From Intestinicryptomonas porci (lineage in GTDB: Bacteria; Verrucomicrobiota; Verrucomicrobiia; Opitutales; Intestinicryptomonadaceae), in the NCBI RefSeq assembly GCF_033971905.1, contig NZ_JALBUT010000008.1, positions 1 to 64,000 of the forward strand: a DNA stretch of 64,000 nt. Reading direction: 5' to 3'. This document shows, in pieces, positions 42,062 to 49,977 of the stretch. The notes beneath the pieces were generated by a model. It was given only the letters and a program-made list of their open reading frames with translations. It did not search any database and was not told the DNA's origin. The position numbers and the translations under genes were made by a program. Each line of letters opens with the position of its first letter. Position 1 is the first letter of the stretch.

Positions 42062-42611
42062 AAACTTGAAAGAAAAAATTGCCTCTCTTCCCGTACGAGA
42101 TTTCGGCGGCAAGATAACTTTTGAAATCGGATGCGGCAAGGGGCATTATTTGAGCGCGTACGGGGCTGCGCATAAAAACGAGCTTTGCGTTGGCATCGAC
42201 CTTATTTCATCGCGCATACGCGATGGCGAGCGCAAGAACGAGAAGCTCGGCAACACGAACGTGTATTTCATAAAGGCGCAGAGCGGGGAGTTCCTTGAAG
42301 CAATGCCGCGCGAAGTCAAGTTCGGAAAGGTTTTCATATTTTTCCCCGACCCGTGGCCTAAAAAACGGCACCACAAAAACAGGCTTATTCAGCCCGAATT
42401 TTTGGACGCCTTGAAGGATTGCTTGGCAAGCGGTGCCAAATTATTTTTCAGAACAGACCATTCGGAATACTTCGACTGGGCGAAATCGGTTTTTGAAAGC
42501 CATTCGGACTGGGAAATACTGGACGGGGAAGTGCTTGAATTTGAAGAAGTTTCGCAGTTTCAGCGCATTTTGCCGAATTTCCGCACTCTCTGCGCGGTTT
42601 TAAAAGCTTGA
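42012..42611 (+). CDS. trmB: tRNA (guanine-N7-)-methyltransferase TrmB
   Basis: The 199-residue SAM-dependent enzyme makes m7G46 in tRNA. SAM motif I is ITFEIGCGKGHYL. The hallmark FPDPWPKKRHHKNRLI is around residues 111-126, and LFFRTDHSEYFDWA follows. The start ATG 42012 lies within the helicase gene; starting later would cut into the N-terminal helix usual in this family. thrS follows 58 bases downstream. Confidence 0.95.
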   Translation: MENGLELALARRAARIENLKEKIASLPVRDFGGKITFEIGCGKGHYLSAYGAAHKNELCVGIDLISSRIRDGERKNEKLGNTNVYFIKAQSGEFLEAMPREVKFGKVFIFFPDPWPKKRHHKNRLIQPEFLDALKDCLASGAKLFFRTDHSEYFDWAKSVFESHSDWEILDGEVLEFEEVSQFQRILPNFRTLCAVLKA

Positions 42612-42669
42612 ACGCGGTAAAAATAGCTTTACAAACGCTTTTTATAATCAGATATTTAATAACTTTATT

Positions 42670-44484
42670 ATGAACGAAGAATTGCATAAAATAAGACACA
42701 GCGCATCGCACGTTTTGGCGGCGGCGGTGTTGCGCTTATTCCCAAACGCAAAGCTCGACATTGGTCCTGCAACCGAAACGGGCTTTTATTACGATTTTGA
42801 TTTGCCCCACAAATTCACAGCCGAAGACTTGGAAAAAATCGAGGCTGAAATGAAAAAAATCATTTCCGAAAACCAGCGTTTTGAAAAGAGGGAACTTTCG
42901 CGCGAAGAAGCCGAAAAGCTTATCCGCGAGCGCGGGCAGGAAGAGTACAAGCTCGGACGCTTGGCTGACATCCCCGACGGCGAAAAGATAACTTTTTACA
43001 CAAACGGCGATTTTTGCGATTTGTGCGCGGGTCCGCATGTTGACTACACAAAGCGCATAAAGGCATTCAAGCTTTTGACTGTCGCGGGCGCGTACCATCG
43101 CGGCGACGAAAACAACAAACAGCTCCAGCGCATTTACGGCACCGCTTTTGAAAGCAAGGAAGACTTGCAAAACTACTTGACGCAACTCGAAGAAGCCAAA
43201 AAGCGCGACCATCGCAAGCTCGGCAAGGAAATGGGGCTTTTCGTAATCGACGACAGGGTAGGCCAGGGGCTTATTTTGTGGAAGCCGAAGGGCGCAATTT
43301 TGCGCCAGTCGTTGCAGGACTTCATTTTGGAGCTTTTGCGCGAGCAGGGGTACAGCCAGGTGTTCACTCCGCATATCGGCAAGCTCGGCCTTTTTAAGAC
43401 GAGCGGACACTTCCCGTATTACAAGGAATCGCAGTTTGTTCCGATAGTCGAGCGCGACGACTTGCAGCGTTTGGCGTCTCAAAATGTTCCCGTTTCGCAG
43501 TTTGAGGAAAAAATCGAAAACGGCGACGTTTCGGGATTTTTGCTAAAACCCATGAATTGCCCGTTCCATGTCGAAATTTACAAAAGCGACGCTCATTCCT
43601 ACCGCGATTTGCCCGTCCGCTTGGCGGAGTTTGGCAACGTGTATCGCTGGGAGCAGTCGGGCGAATTAAACGGTATGACGCGCGTAAGGGGTTTTACGCA
43701 GGACGACGCGCACATATTCTGCACTCCCGAACAGCTCGACGCCGAAATTCAAGGTTGCTTGGACTTGGTAAAGAAAGTGTTTACCACCATCGGTATGTCA
43801 GACTACCGCGTGAGAATTTCTTTGCGCGACCCTGATAGCGACAAATATGTCGGAAGCGATGAAAACTGGCAAAAGAGCGAAGACGCCATCAGAAAGGCGG
43901 CGCGCTCTCTCGGTGTTCCGTTTACCGAAGAGCTTGGCGAAGCGGCTTTTTACGGCCCCAAAATTGACTTTGTCGTAAAAGACGTAATCGGGCGCGAATG
44001 GCAGCTTGGCACAGTCCAGGTTGACTACAATTTGCCTGAGCGTTTCGACATCACCTACACGGGTCCCGACAACAAACAGCACCGTCCGATTATGATTCAC
44101 CGCGCGCCGTTCGGCTCTTTGGAGCGTTTTACGGGCGTTCTTATCGAGCACTTCGGCGGCAACTTCCCGACATGGCTTGCTCCGGAGCAGGTGCGAATTT
44201 TGCCTTTGGGCGAAGACGTAATCGGATATGCCGACGAAGTTTACAAACTCGCCAAAAAAGCGGGGCTTAGAGTTTCAATGGACGATTCTTCCGAGAAGCT
44301 CGGAGCCAAAATCCGCAAGGCTGAAACTGAAAAAGTTCCGCACATGTTTGTCATCGGCAAAAAAGAGGCGGAATGCAAAATGGTTTCGGTGCGTTCGCGC
44401 CTTCGCAAGGAGTTTGAGGGTGTGAAGTCTGCGGAAGAAGCCGTTGAACAAATTCTGCAGGACGCAAAAAGCCGCAGATTGTAA
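42670..44484 (+). CDS. thrS: Threonyl-tRNA synthetase, form without the N-terminal TGS domain
   Basis: The 604-residue class II enzyme begins directly with the editing domain (HKIRHSASHVLAAAVLRLFP). The editing-site residues are present: the HxxxH in HSASH and C-x3-H in CAGPHVDYT. The catalytic core shows MNCPFHVEIYK (motif with zinc Cys), RLAEFGNVYRWEQSGEL (motif 2 region), and IMIHRAPFGSLERF with LIEHFGGNFPTWLAPEQV (motif 3). The anticodon-binding domain occupies about the last 100 residues. E. coli ThrS has about 642 residues, including a 60-residue TGS domain that is missing here. I see no TGS coding in the 58 bases between trmB and the ATG. No T-box or other leader is seen. Confidence 0.95.
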   Translation: MNEELHKIRHSASHVLAAAVLRLFPNAKLDIGPATETGFYYDFDLPHKFTAEDLEKIEAEMKKIISENQRFEKRELSREEAEKLIRERGQEEYKLGRLADIPDGEKITFYTNGDFCDLCAGPHVDYTKRIKAFKLLTVAGAYHRGDENNKQLQRIYGTAFESKEDLQNYLTQLEEAKKRDHRKLGKEMGLFVIDDRVGQGLILWKPKGAILRQSLQDFILELLREQGYSQVFTPHIGKLGLFKTSGHFPYYKESQFVPIVERDDLQRLASQNVPVSQFEEKIENGDVSGFLLKPMNCPFHVEIYKSDAHSYRDLPVRLAEFGNVYRWEQSGELNGMTRVRGFTQDDAHIFCTPEQLDAEIQGCLDLVKKVFTTIGMSDYRVRISLRDPDSDKYVGSDENWQKSEDAIRKAARSLGVPFTEELGEAAFYGPKIDFVVKDVIGREWQLGTVQVDYNLPERFDITYTGPDNKQHRPIMIHRAPFGSLERFTGVLIEHFGGNFPTWLAPEQVRILPLGEDVIGYADEVYKLAKKAGLRVSMDDSSEKLGAKIRKAETEKVPHMFVIGKKEAECKMVSVRSRLRKEFEGVKSAEEAVEQILQDAKSRRL

Positions 44485-44503
44485 TTAAAAAGAGCATTGA
44501 AAC

Positions 44504-46243
44504 GTGGATTGGAAAATCGGAAAATACGACGCGAAACTTGCGGCAGACTTGGGCTCTTATTTGGGCGTAAGCCCGATACTTGCGTCCTTGCTGCTTGAAC
44601 GTGGCTTTTCCGACCCCATCCGCGCCGAAATGTTTTTAAAGCCCAAGCTCACAAATTTGGGCGATCCTTTCCGCGTAAAAAATTTGCGAAGAGCCGCGCT
44701 TAGGCTGATTGAGGCAATTTCCAAAAATCAAAAGGTTTTGGTTTTTGGCGACTACGATGTGGACGGCATCACAAGCACGACGCTTTTTGTGAATGCAATG
44801 CGTCACTTCGACTGCAATCCGTCGTACTTCGTGCCGCGCAGAATGGACGAAGGCTATGGGTTGAGCGAGGCGGCTTTGGAGCGCGCGTTTGCAGACGAAA
44901 AGCCGGACTTGCTCGTTGCCTTGGATTGCGGAACAAACGCAATGGAGGCGATTCACTATATCCGTTCTCAGGGCATCGATTTGATAGTTGTTGACCATCA
45001 CCAGTCGAAAGACAATCCCGCCGAAGAGGATTATATTCTGGTAAATCCGCACGTTTTTGATTTGAGCACCGCTCCGTGGCGCAATCTTTGCACGGTTGGG
45101 CTTGTCTTTAAGCTTGTCCACGCTCTCGTAAAGGAAATGCGCCTGCGCGACGACCCCCGCTCTTGGACTCTCGACTTGAAAGAATCTCTCGACTTGGTGT
45201 CTCTTGGCACTATCGCCGACTTGGTTCCGCTTGTCGATGAAAACAGGATACTTGCAAGATACGGAATAAAGAGGTTAAAAAGCACGAAGCGCAAGGGTAT
45301 TCAGGCGTTAATACAGGCAAGCGGCATTTCTTTGGGCGATGAAATTACGCCCGTTGACATATCTTTCAGGCTCGGGCCGCGCATAAACGCAAGCGGAAGG
45401 CTTGCCGACGCGTCTTTGCCTTTGGATATGCTTTTGGGCGATGATTTCACAACTTGTTTCAGAGCCGCTTGCGAGTTAAACGACATCAACAAGGAACGCC
45501 AGGAAATTGAAAGGGGCGTCTTCGAGTCGGCAATGAAAAAGATTTCCGACTGCAATTTGGCTGACGACCCCTGCATAATCGTCTTCGACACGACATGGCA
45601 CCCGGGGGTTGTCGGCATTATCGCAGGCAAGCTTAGCCGCGAATTTAACCGCCCCGTGATTGTCTTTGGCGAAACTGACGAAGGCTACACAAAGGGGTCG
45701 GGCAGAAGTATTGCGGGTCTTGATTTGGTTGAATGCCTGTCGCACTGCACGGAGTTTTTGGGCAGCTGGGGAGGGCACCCGATGGCAGTCGGCGTCTCCG
45801 TTAAAGAAGACAAGATGGCGGAATTTAAGGCAAAGCTTAATTCCGTAATCCGCAAAAGGCTTGAAGAGGGGGTTTCTTTTGAGCCGGAACTCCATGTTTC
45901 TTTGGAGCTTGCGCACGAGGACATCTGTTTTGAGCTTTTGGACGAACTTGAAATTTTGCATCCTTTCGGGGAAGGCAACAAAGAGCCTATTTTTGCGATA
46001 AGGGAAGTTGTCTTGGAAAAGCCCGTCGAAGTTTTCGGCGGCGGGCAGAACTTTAAATTCCAGCTTCCGCTCAACAACGGAACTTGGATTAGCGCGGTCG
46101 CTTGGAGAATGGGGCGCAATCTTCCGCCGGTGAACACAAAAATTGATTTTGCGATGCACCTTTCATGGAACAGGTGGAATAAGCGCAAAACTCCGCAGGC
46201 GACCATTGTAGATTGGCGCGTGTCTTCCGATGCGCGGTTTTAA
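44504..46243 (+). CDS. recJ: Single-stranded-DNA-specific exonuclease RecJ
   Basis: The 579-residue DHH-family 5'-3' exonuclease starts with GTG 44504, 19 bases after thrS. DHH motifs are FGDYDVDGITSTTL (I), LVALDCGTNA (II), LIVVDHHQSK (III) and PHVFDLS; the DHHA1 part contains GPRINASGRLADA and KGSGRSIAGLDLVECL with GGHPMAVGV. The C-terminal OB fold has LEILHPFGEGNKEPIF. Length and order match RecJ. It forms one run with helicase, trmB and thrS upstream and lrgA three bases downstream. Confidence 0.95.
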   Translation: MDWKIGKYDAKLAADLGSYLGVSPILASLLLERGFSDPIRAEMFLKPKLTNLGDPFRVKNLRRAALRLIEAISKNQKVLVFGDYDVDGITSTTLFVNAMRHFDCNPSYFVPRRMDEGYGLSEAALERAFADEKPDLLVALDCGTNAMEAIHYIRSQGIDLIVVDHHQSKDNPAEEDYILVNPHVFDLSTAPWRNLCTVGLVFKLVHALVKEMRLRDDPRSWTLDLKESLDLVSLGTIADLVPLVDENRILARYGIKRLKSTKRKGIQALIQASGISLGDEITPVDISFRLGPRINASGRLADASLPLDMLLGDDFTTCFRAACELNDINKERQEIERGVFESAMKKISDCNLADDPCIIVFDTTWHPGVVGIIAGKLSREFNRPVIVFGETDEGYTKGSGRSIAGLDLVECLSHCTEFLGSWGGHPMAVGVSVKEDKMAEFKAKLNSVIRKRLEEGVSFEPELHVSLELAHEDICFELLDELEILHPFGEGNKEPIFAIREVVLEKPVEVFGGGQNFKFQLPLNNGTWISAVAWRMGRNLPPVNTKIDFAMHLSWNRWNKRKTPQATIVDWRVSSDARF

Positions 46244-46246
46244 CTC

Positions 46247-46663
46247 ATGAAACTTTCATACAAGAACAAATTTTTGCGCGTTTGCGGCGGGCTTGCATTG
46301 CTTGTCGGGCTTTATGAAGCGGTGTCGCGCGCATTCGATTTATTTGCGATAACCTTTCCGTCATCGCTTGTGGCGATGGTTATCCTTTATTTTCTGCTAC
46401 TTTTTAAAATTATTCCGCTTTGGGTGGTGGAAGACGCCTGCAAGTTTATTTTGAAATTTATGCCGCTTTACTTTGTCCCGATTTTAGTCGGGATAATGAC
46501 CTATAAAGAGCTTCTCGCAGGCAAGATATGCTCGATATTGTCCGCTTTGGTTTTAAGCGCGGCAATAACAATGCTTGCAACGGCTTTTTGCGTTGAGTTT
46601 TTGCAAAAGCGCAAGTGCGGCGCGAAAGAGAAAGAGGATAAACAAAGTGAAAGAATACTTTGA
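46247..46663 (+). CDS. lrgA: CidA/LrgA-family membrane protein
   Basis: 138 residues with four transmembrane segments and the family phrases FAITFPSSLVAMVILYFLLLFKIIPLWVVEDACKFILKFMPLYFVPILVGIM. CidA/LrgA proteins work with LrgB in carbon-overflow and autolysis control, and in some bacteria and plants in pyruvate or glycolate transport. The C-terminal tail is charged (KRKCGAKEKEDKQSERIL). It overlaps lrgB by 17 bases. Confidence 0.88.
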   Translation: MKLSYKNKFLRVCGGLALLVGLYEAVSRAFDLFAITFPSSLVAMVILYFLLLFKIIPLWVVEDACKFILKFMPLYFVPILVGIMTYKELLAGKICSILSALVLSAAITMLATAFCVEFLQKRKCGAKEKEDKQSERIL

Positions 46664-47342
46664 AAGCGATTTTTTCATCGCGCTTGCGGGGATTTGCTCC
46701 ACAATTGTGGCGTTTTCGTTTGCGAAATTCTTGGGCAGGGCAAAGCTTTTAAGATTTATGCCGCCGATAATTGTTTCGTCGCTGATTATAATTTTGGCGA
46801 TAGAAAATACTTCCGCGACTTACGAAGGCTACGCCAAAGGCGGGGACTTGATTGTGTACCTGCTCTATCCCGCGACGGTAGCCCTTGCCTATCCCCTTTA
46901 CAAAAATACGAAGCTGATACGCTTAAATGCGCTCGAAGTATTTTGCGCCACGTTGGTTTCCACTTTTACGAGCGTTTTTTCGATATTTGTCATCGCTTCT
47001 TTCATGGAGCTTGGCGAAGACATAATAAATTCCATATCCTCAAAATGCGTGACTACTCCCGTCGCGATTGAAATTTCAAAGATGACGGGCGGAATTTTGG
47101 GCATTACCGTTGCAAGCGTGTTTGTGTCGGGAATATTCGGCGGGACTTTCGGGCATGGCTTGCTAAAAATGTTCGGTATAAAAGACGATATTTCAATAGG
47201 GCTTGCAATAGGTTCTACAAGCCATGTCATAGGAACTGCAAAGTGCATGCAAGTCAGCGAAAAGCAGGCGGCAATGAGCGCGCTTGTACTGATTTTGACA
47301 GCGGTTTTTACAACTTTTCTGCTTTTTATTTTGCAAACGTAG
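46647..47342 (+). CDS. lrgB: LrgB-family membrane protein
   Basis: GTG 46647 (231 residues, starting VKEYFESDFFIALAG) is chosen because an AGAGGA ribosome site lies 6-8 bases upstream and the longer frame would run through lrgA. About seven hydrophobic segments. The signature region is SSKCVTTPVAIEISKMTGGILGITVASVFVSGIFGGTFGHGLL, then IAIGSTSHVIGTAKCMQ-type residues, as in LrgB/CidB. It probably forms an inner-membrane complex with LrgA. Confidence 0.9.
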   Translation: MKEYFESDFFIALAGICSTIVAFSFAKFLGRAKLLRFMPPIIVSSLIIILAIENTSATYEGYAKGGDLIVYLLYPATVALAYPLYKNTKLIRLNALEVFCATLVSTFTSVFSIFVIASFMELGEDIINSISSKCVTTPVAIEISKMTGGILGITVASVFVSGIFGGTFGHGLLKMFGIKDDISIGLAIGSTSHVIGTAKCMQVSEKQAAMSALVLILTAVFTTFLLFILQT

Positions 47343-47367
47343 GCTCTTTTGCTAAAAGATTTTTCTT

Positions 47368-48627
47368 ATGGGAGAAAACAGAGTCGGGGCATGGAGCTGG
47401 ATTCCGTGCCTGTATTTTTTGGAAGGCTTGCCTAACACTGTCGTAATGACGGTGTCGGTATTGTTTTACACATCGCTTGGAATGAGCGCGACGTCCGCCG
47501 CCGCGCTTACCAGCGCGCTTTATCTGCCATGGGCAATCAAGCCTTTTTGGAGCCCGCTTGTCGATACTGTTTCGACAAAGCGCAAATGGATTTTGGCATG
47601 CGCGCTCGCATTTGCGCTTGCGTTCTTTTCCTTGTCGCTTTCTCCGTTTTCCGAAAATTGGACAATGCTTTCGATTGCGGGGTTTTGGCTTCTGGGCATA
47701 TCTTCGGCGACTTTCGATATTGCTTCCGACGGATTTTATATGCTTGCGCTATCAACGCAAAACCAGGCGTTTTTTGTCGGCATACGAAATTCGTTTTACC
47801 GCCTTTCAATGATTTTCGGAAACGGCGGGCTTTTGTACATTGCGGGATTTGCCGGCGGAAAATTCGGAGGCGAAAAATGGGGCTGGGCGACAGCGTTTTT
47901 TGTCTGCGCCATTGTTTCCTTAATCGGATTTTTCTGGTTTTCAAAGTATTTGCCAAGCCCTGAAAACTTGGCGGCAGCAAGGAAATCGCCTCCCTTAAAC
48001 GAATTTTTTGCCTGCTTTAAGAAATTCTTTTTGAGGCGCGGCATTCTTTTAATGATGTGCTACATCCTTTTTTACCGCTTTGCCGAATCCCAGCTCTGCA
48101 AGATTATGCCGATTTTTTTGAAGTCGGAAATTTCGGAGGGCGGGCTTGGGCTAAGCCTTGAAACGATAGGGGTTATACAGGGGATAAACGCCCCGATAGC
48201 CCTTTTGTGCGGCGGAATTTTGGGCGGATTTTTGATTTCTAAATTCGGGCTTGAAAAGTGCATTGTGCCGATGGCGTTTGCGATGAATTTGCCGAATTTG
48301 CTGTACCTTTTCCTTGCGATTTATCTGCCGCAAAACTTGTTTTTTATAGGCGGATGTGTCTTTGCGGAGCAGTTCGGATACGGGCTTGGATTTTCAAGCT
48401 ATATGATGTATCTCATTTTCGCGTCAAAAGGGGAGTTTAAGACTGCGTTTTACGCGATATGCACGGGCTTTATGGCTCTCGGATTGCAGCTGCCCGGGGC
48501 TGTCAGCGGATATTTGAAAGACTCTTTCGGCTTTGTCGGATTTTTTGAGATTGCAATGTTTGCGACGCTCGTTTCGTTTTTTGCGACATTTTGCGCGCTG
48601 AAGACTTTAAAAGACGGCGGAAAATAA
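47368..48627 (+). CDS. MFS transporter, AmpG/PAT-like
   Basis: The 419-residue protein has about twelve transmembrane segments. The N-terminal half carries CLYFLEGLPNTVVMTVSVLFYTSLGMS, LYLPWAIKPFWSPLVDTVSTKRKW and ISSATFDIASDGFYM, which resemble AmpG (muropeptide permease) and acetyl-CoA-type carriers ('K-x-x-W-S-P-L-V-D'; 'A-T-x-D-I-A-x-D'). Anhydromuropeptide uptake is a reasonable guess, but no recycling genes lie beside it. It begins 25 bases after lrgB and ends 6 bases from the convergent SET gene. Confidence 0.8.
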   Translation: MGENRVGAWSWIPCLYFLEGLPNTVVMTVSVLFYTSLGMSATSAAALTSALYLPWAIKPFWSPLVDTVSTKRKWILACALAFALAFFSLSLSPFSENWTMLSIAGFWLLGISSATFDIASDGFYMLALSTQNQAFFVGIRNSFYRLSMIFGNGGLLYIAGFAGGKFGGEKWGWATAFFVCAIVSLIGFFWFSKYLPSPENLAAARKSPPLNEFFACFKKFFLRRGILLMMCYILFYRFAESQLCKIMPIFLKSEISEGGLGLSLETIGVIQGINAPIALLCGGILGGFLISKFGLEKCIVPMAFAMNLPNLLYLFLAIYLPQNLFFIGGCVFAEQFGYGLGFSSYMMYLIFASKGEFKTAFYAICTGFMALGLQLPGAVSGYLKDSFGFVGFFEIAMFATLVSFFATFCALKTLKDGGK

Positions 48628-48633
48628 TTTGCG

Positions 48634-49140
48634 CTATTTGTGCGAGGCGAATTTCTTTTTCTTCATTCTCGCAAGTATTTTTTTTAGCTTAACTCTGTCT
48701 TCGACCGCGACAATGTAGCCAACGCAACCCGGCTTTCCGCACTTGCAGGGGTGGCGCATAAAGTGTTCGAGAGCGTAGCCGTAGTTGTATAAAATTTCCT
48801 CGCCTTCTGCTATGTCTTTTGTGGCGGTAAAGACTATTTCCCCATCAATGTTTTCGGCTTCGCAATTAGTTTGGCAGGCGTGGTTTATGAAGCGGGCATC
48901 GTTATATTCAAAGTTGCCGTCGATGTCGAATTCGTCGTCAAGTTCGAAGATGTAAACGGAGCCTTCTCCCGAAGTTTTTGCGCGCTCTTCCTGTTCGAGT
49001 CCGCGTCTGTTCGATTCTTCTTTTGTGATTTTCTCGCCCAAATACTTTAAAATTTGCTCGCCTTTTTTTATCTTTTTAGCGGCAAAGACGCCGTTGCCGT
49101 GAATGTCGGATTTTTTTACAACGTATTTCTTTTCGTCCAT
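48634..49140 (-). CDS. SET-domain protein-lysine methyltransferase-like
   Basis: 168 residues, essentially a bare SET domain. SDIHGNGVFAAKKIKKGEQI is the SAM-binding start, RFINHACQTNCEAE the pseudoknot motif, and EGEEILYNYGY the catalytic tyrosine region. A post-SET C-x-C-x4-C (CKCGKPGC) follows, which binds zinc together with the Cys of NHAC. An acidic stretch (ELDDEFDIDGNFEYNDA) lies in the insert. Bacterial SET proteins methylate lysines on proteins, or occur in host-interacting species such as chlamydiae; the substrate here is unknown. It is the last gene of the minus-strand run, four bases after panB. Confidence 0.9.
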   Translation of the reverse strand: MDEKKYVVKKSDIHGNGVFAAKKIKKGEQILKYLGEKITKEESNRRGLEQEERAKTSGEGSVYIFELDDEFDIDGNFEYNDARFINHACQTNCEAENIDGEIVFTATKDIAEGEEILYNYGYALEHFMRHPCKCGKPGCVGYIVAVEDRVKLKKILARMKKKKFASHK

Positions 49141-49144
49141 GGTT

Positions 49145-49918
49145 TCAGCTTGGGAATTTTCCGCTTTTTACGTCGGATGCGTATTCTTCAAAAGCCTTGG
49201 AGACGATGGCTGAAAGGTCGGCGTATTTTTTCGCAAACGGCGGAATCCACTCGCCAAGCCCCAAAACGTCGGTCGAAACCAAAACCTGCCCGTCGCAGCC
49301 GTTTCCCGCTCCTATGCCGATGGTTGGAATTGACACCGCGTTTGTTATTTCCCTTGCAGTTTCGGGGTCTGTCTTTTCGATAACAAATGAAAATGCTCCC
49401 GCTTCTTCGAGCTTTTTTGCGTCTTCAATAAGCATTTCGCGCTCTTCTTGCGTTTTGCCGAAAGTTTTGTAAGAGCCGAGCTTTAATATTTGTTGCGGCA
49501 TAAGCCCTATGTGCCCCATGACGGGAATGCCGGCATCTACCAATTTTTTGATTTTTTCGGCAAGCAATGCGCCGCCTTCTATTTTCACACAGTCGGCTCC
49601 CGCCCTCAAAAAATTTGCGCAGTCTTCCAAGAGGCTGTCAAAACACTTGTGGGCAACGGCAAACGGAACGTCTGCGATTATCAGCGCATTCGGCTTTGCG
49701 CGCGCCACCATTTTGACGTGGTGGAGCATGTCGTCCATCGTGACGGGCACGGTGGAATCAAACCCCATGAAAGTGTTGCCGAGCGAGTCTCCTATTAAAA
49801 TCGCGTCTATGCCCGCCTTGTCCGCAAGCCGCGCAAATATGGCGTCATACGCGGTTATGACGGCGATTTTTTCAGTGCCCTTTTTTTCGAGAATGTTTTT
49901 GACGGTTTTTTTCTTCAT
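49145..49918 (-). CDS. panB: 3-methyl-2-oxobutanoate hydroxymethyltransferase PanB
   Basis: ATG 49918 (257 residues, MKKKTVKNILEKKG) is chosen. The enzyme adds a hydroxymethyl group to ketoisovalerate in pantothenate synthesis. Family blocks: ITAYDAIFARLADKAGIDAILIGDSLGN, TMDDMLHHVKMVARAKPNALIIADVPF, CVKIEGG, GIPVMGHIGLMPQQ and PTIGIGAGNGCDGQVLVSTDVLG, with metal-site Asp/Glu residues in place. No panC or panD is nearby. The 59-base gap to the AsmA-like gene holds an AAAATCAA-N8-TTGATTTT inverted repeat. Confidence 0.95.
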   Translation of the reverse strand: MKKKTVKNILEKKGTEKIAVITAYDAIFARLADKAGIDAILIGDSLGNTFMGFDSTVPVTMDDMLHHVKMVARAKPNALIIADVPFAVAHKCFDSLLEDCANFLRAGADCVKIEGGALLAEKIKKLVDAGIPVMGHIGLMPQQILKLGSYKTFGKTQEEREMLIEDAKKLEEAGAFSFVIEKTDPETAREITNAVSIPTIGIGAGNGCDGQVLVSTDVLGLGEWIPPFAKKYADLSAIVSKAFEEYASDVKSGKFPS

Positions 49919-49922
49919 TTTG

Positions 49923-49946
49923 AAAATCAAATGTTGTTTTGATTTT
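49923..49946. promoter_or_regulatory. Inverted repeat upstream of panB
   Basis: AAAATCAA (49923-49930) and TTGATTTT (49939-49946) are separated by eight bases. The same octamer pair forms the palindrome upstream of pckG. It could be an operator or chance in AT-rich sequence. Confidence 0.25.
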
Positions 49947-49977
49947 GCGCCGTTGCGCGAAAAAATCAAATTTGTTT

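Noticed and set aside
42612..42669. T-box or ribosomal-type leader for thrS
   Set aside because: Only 58 AT-rich bases with no stem or specifier loop.
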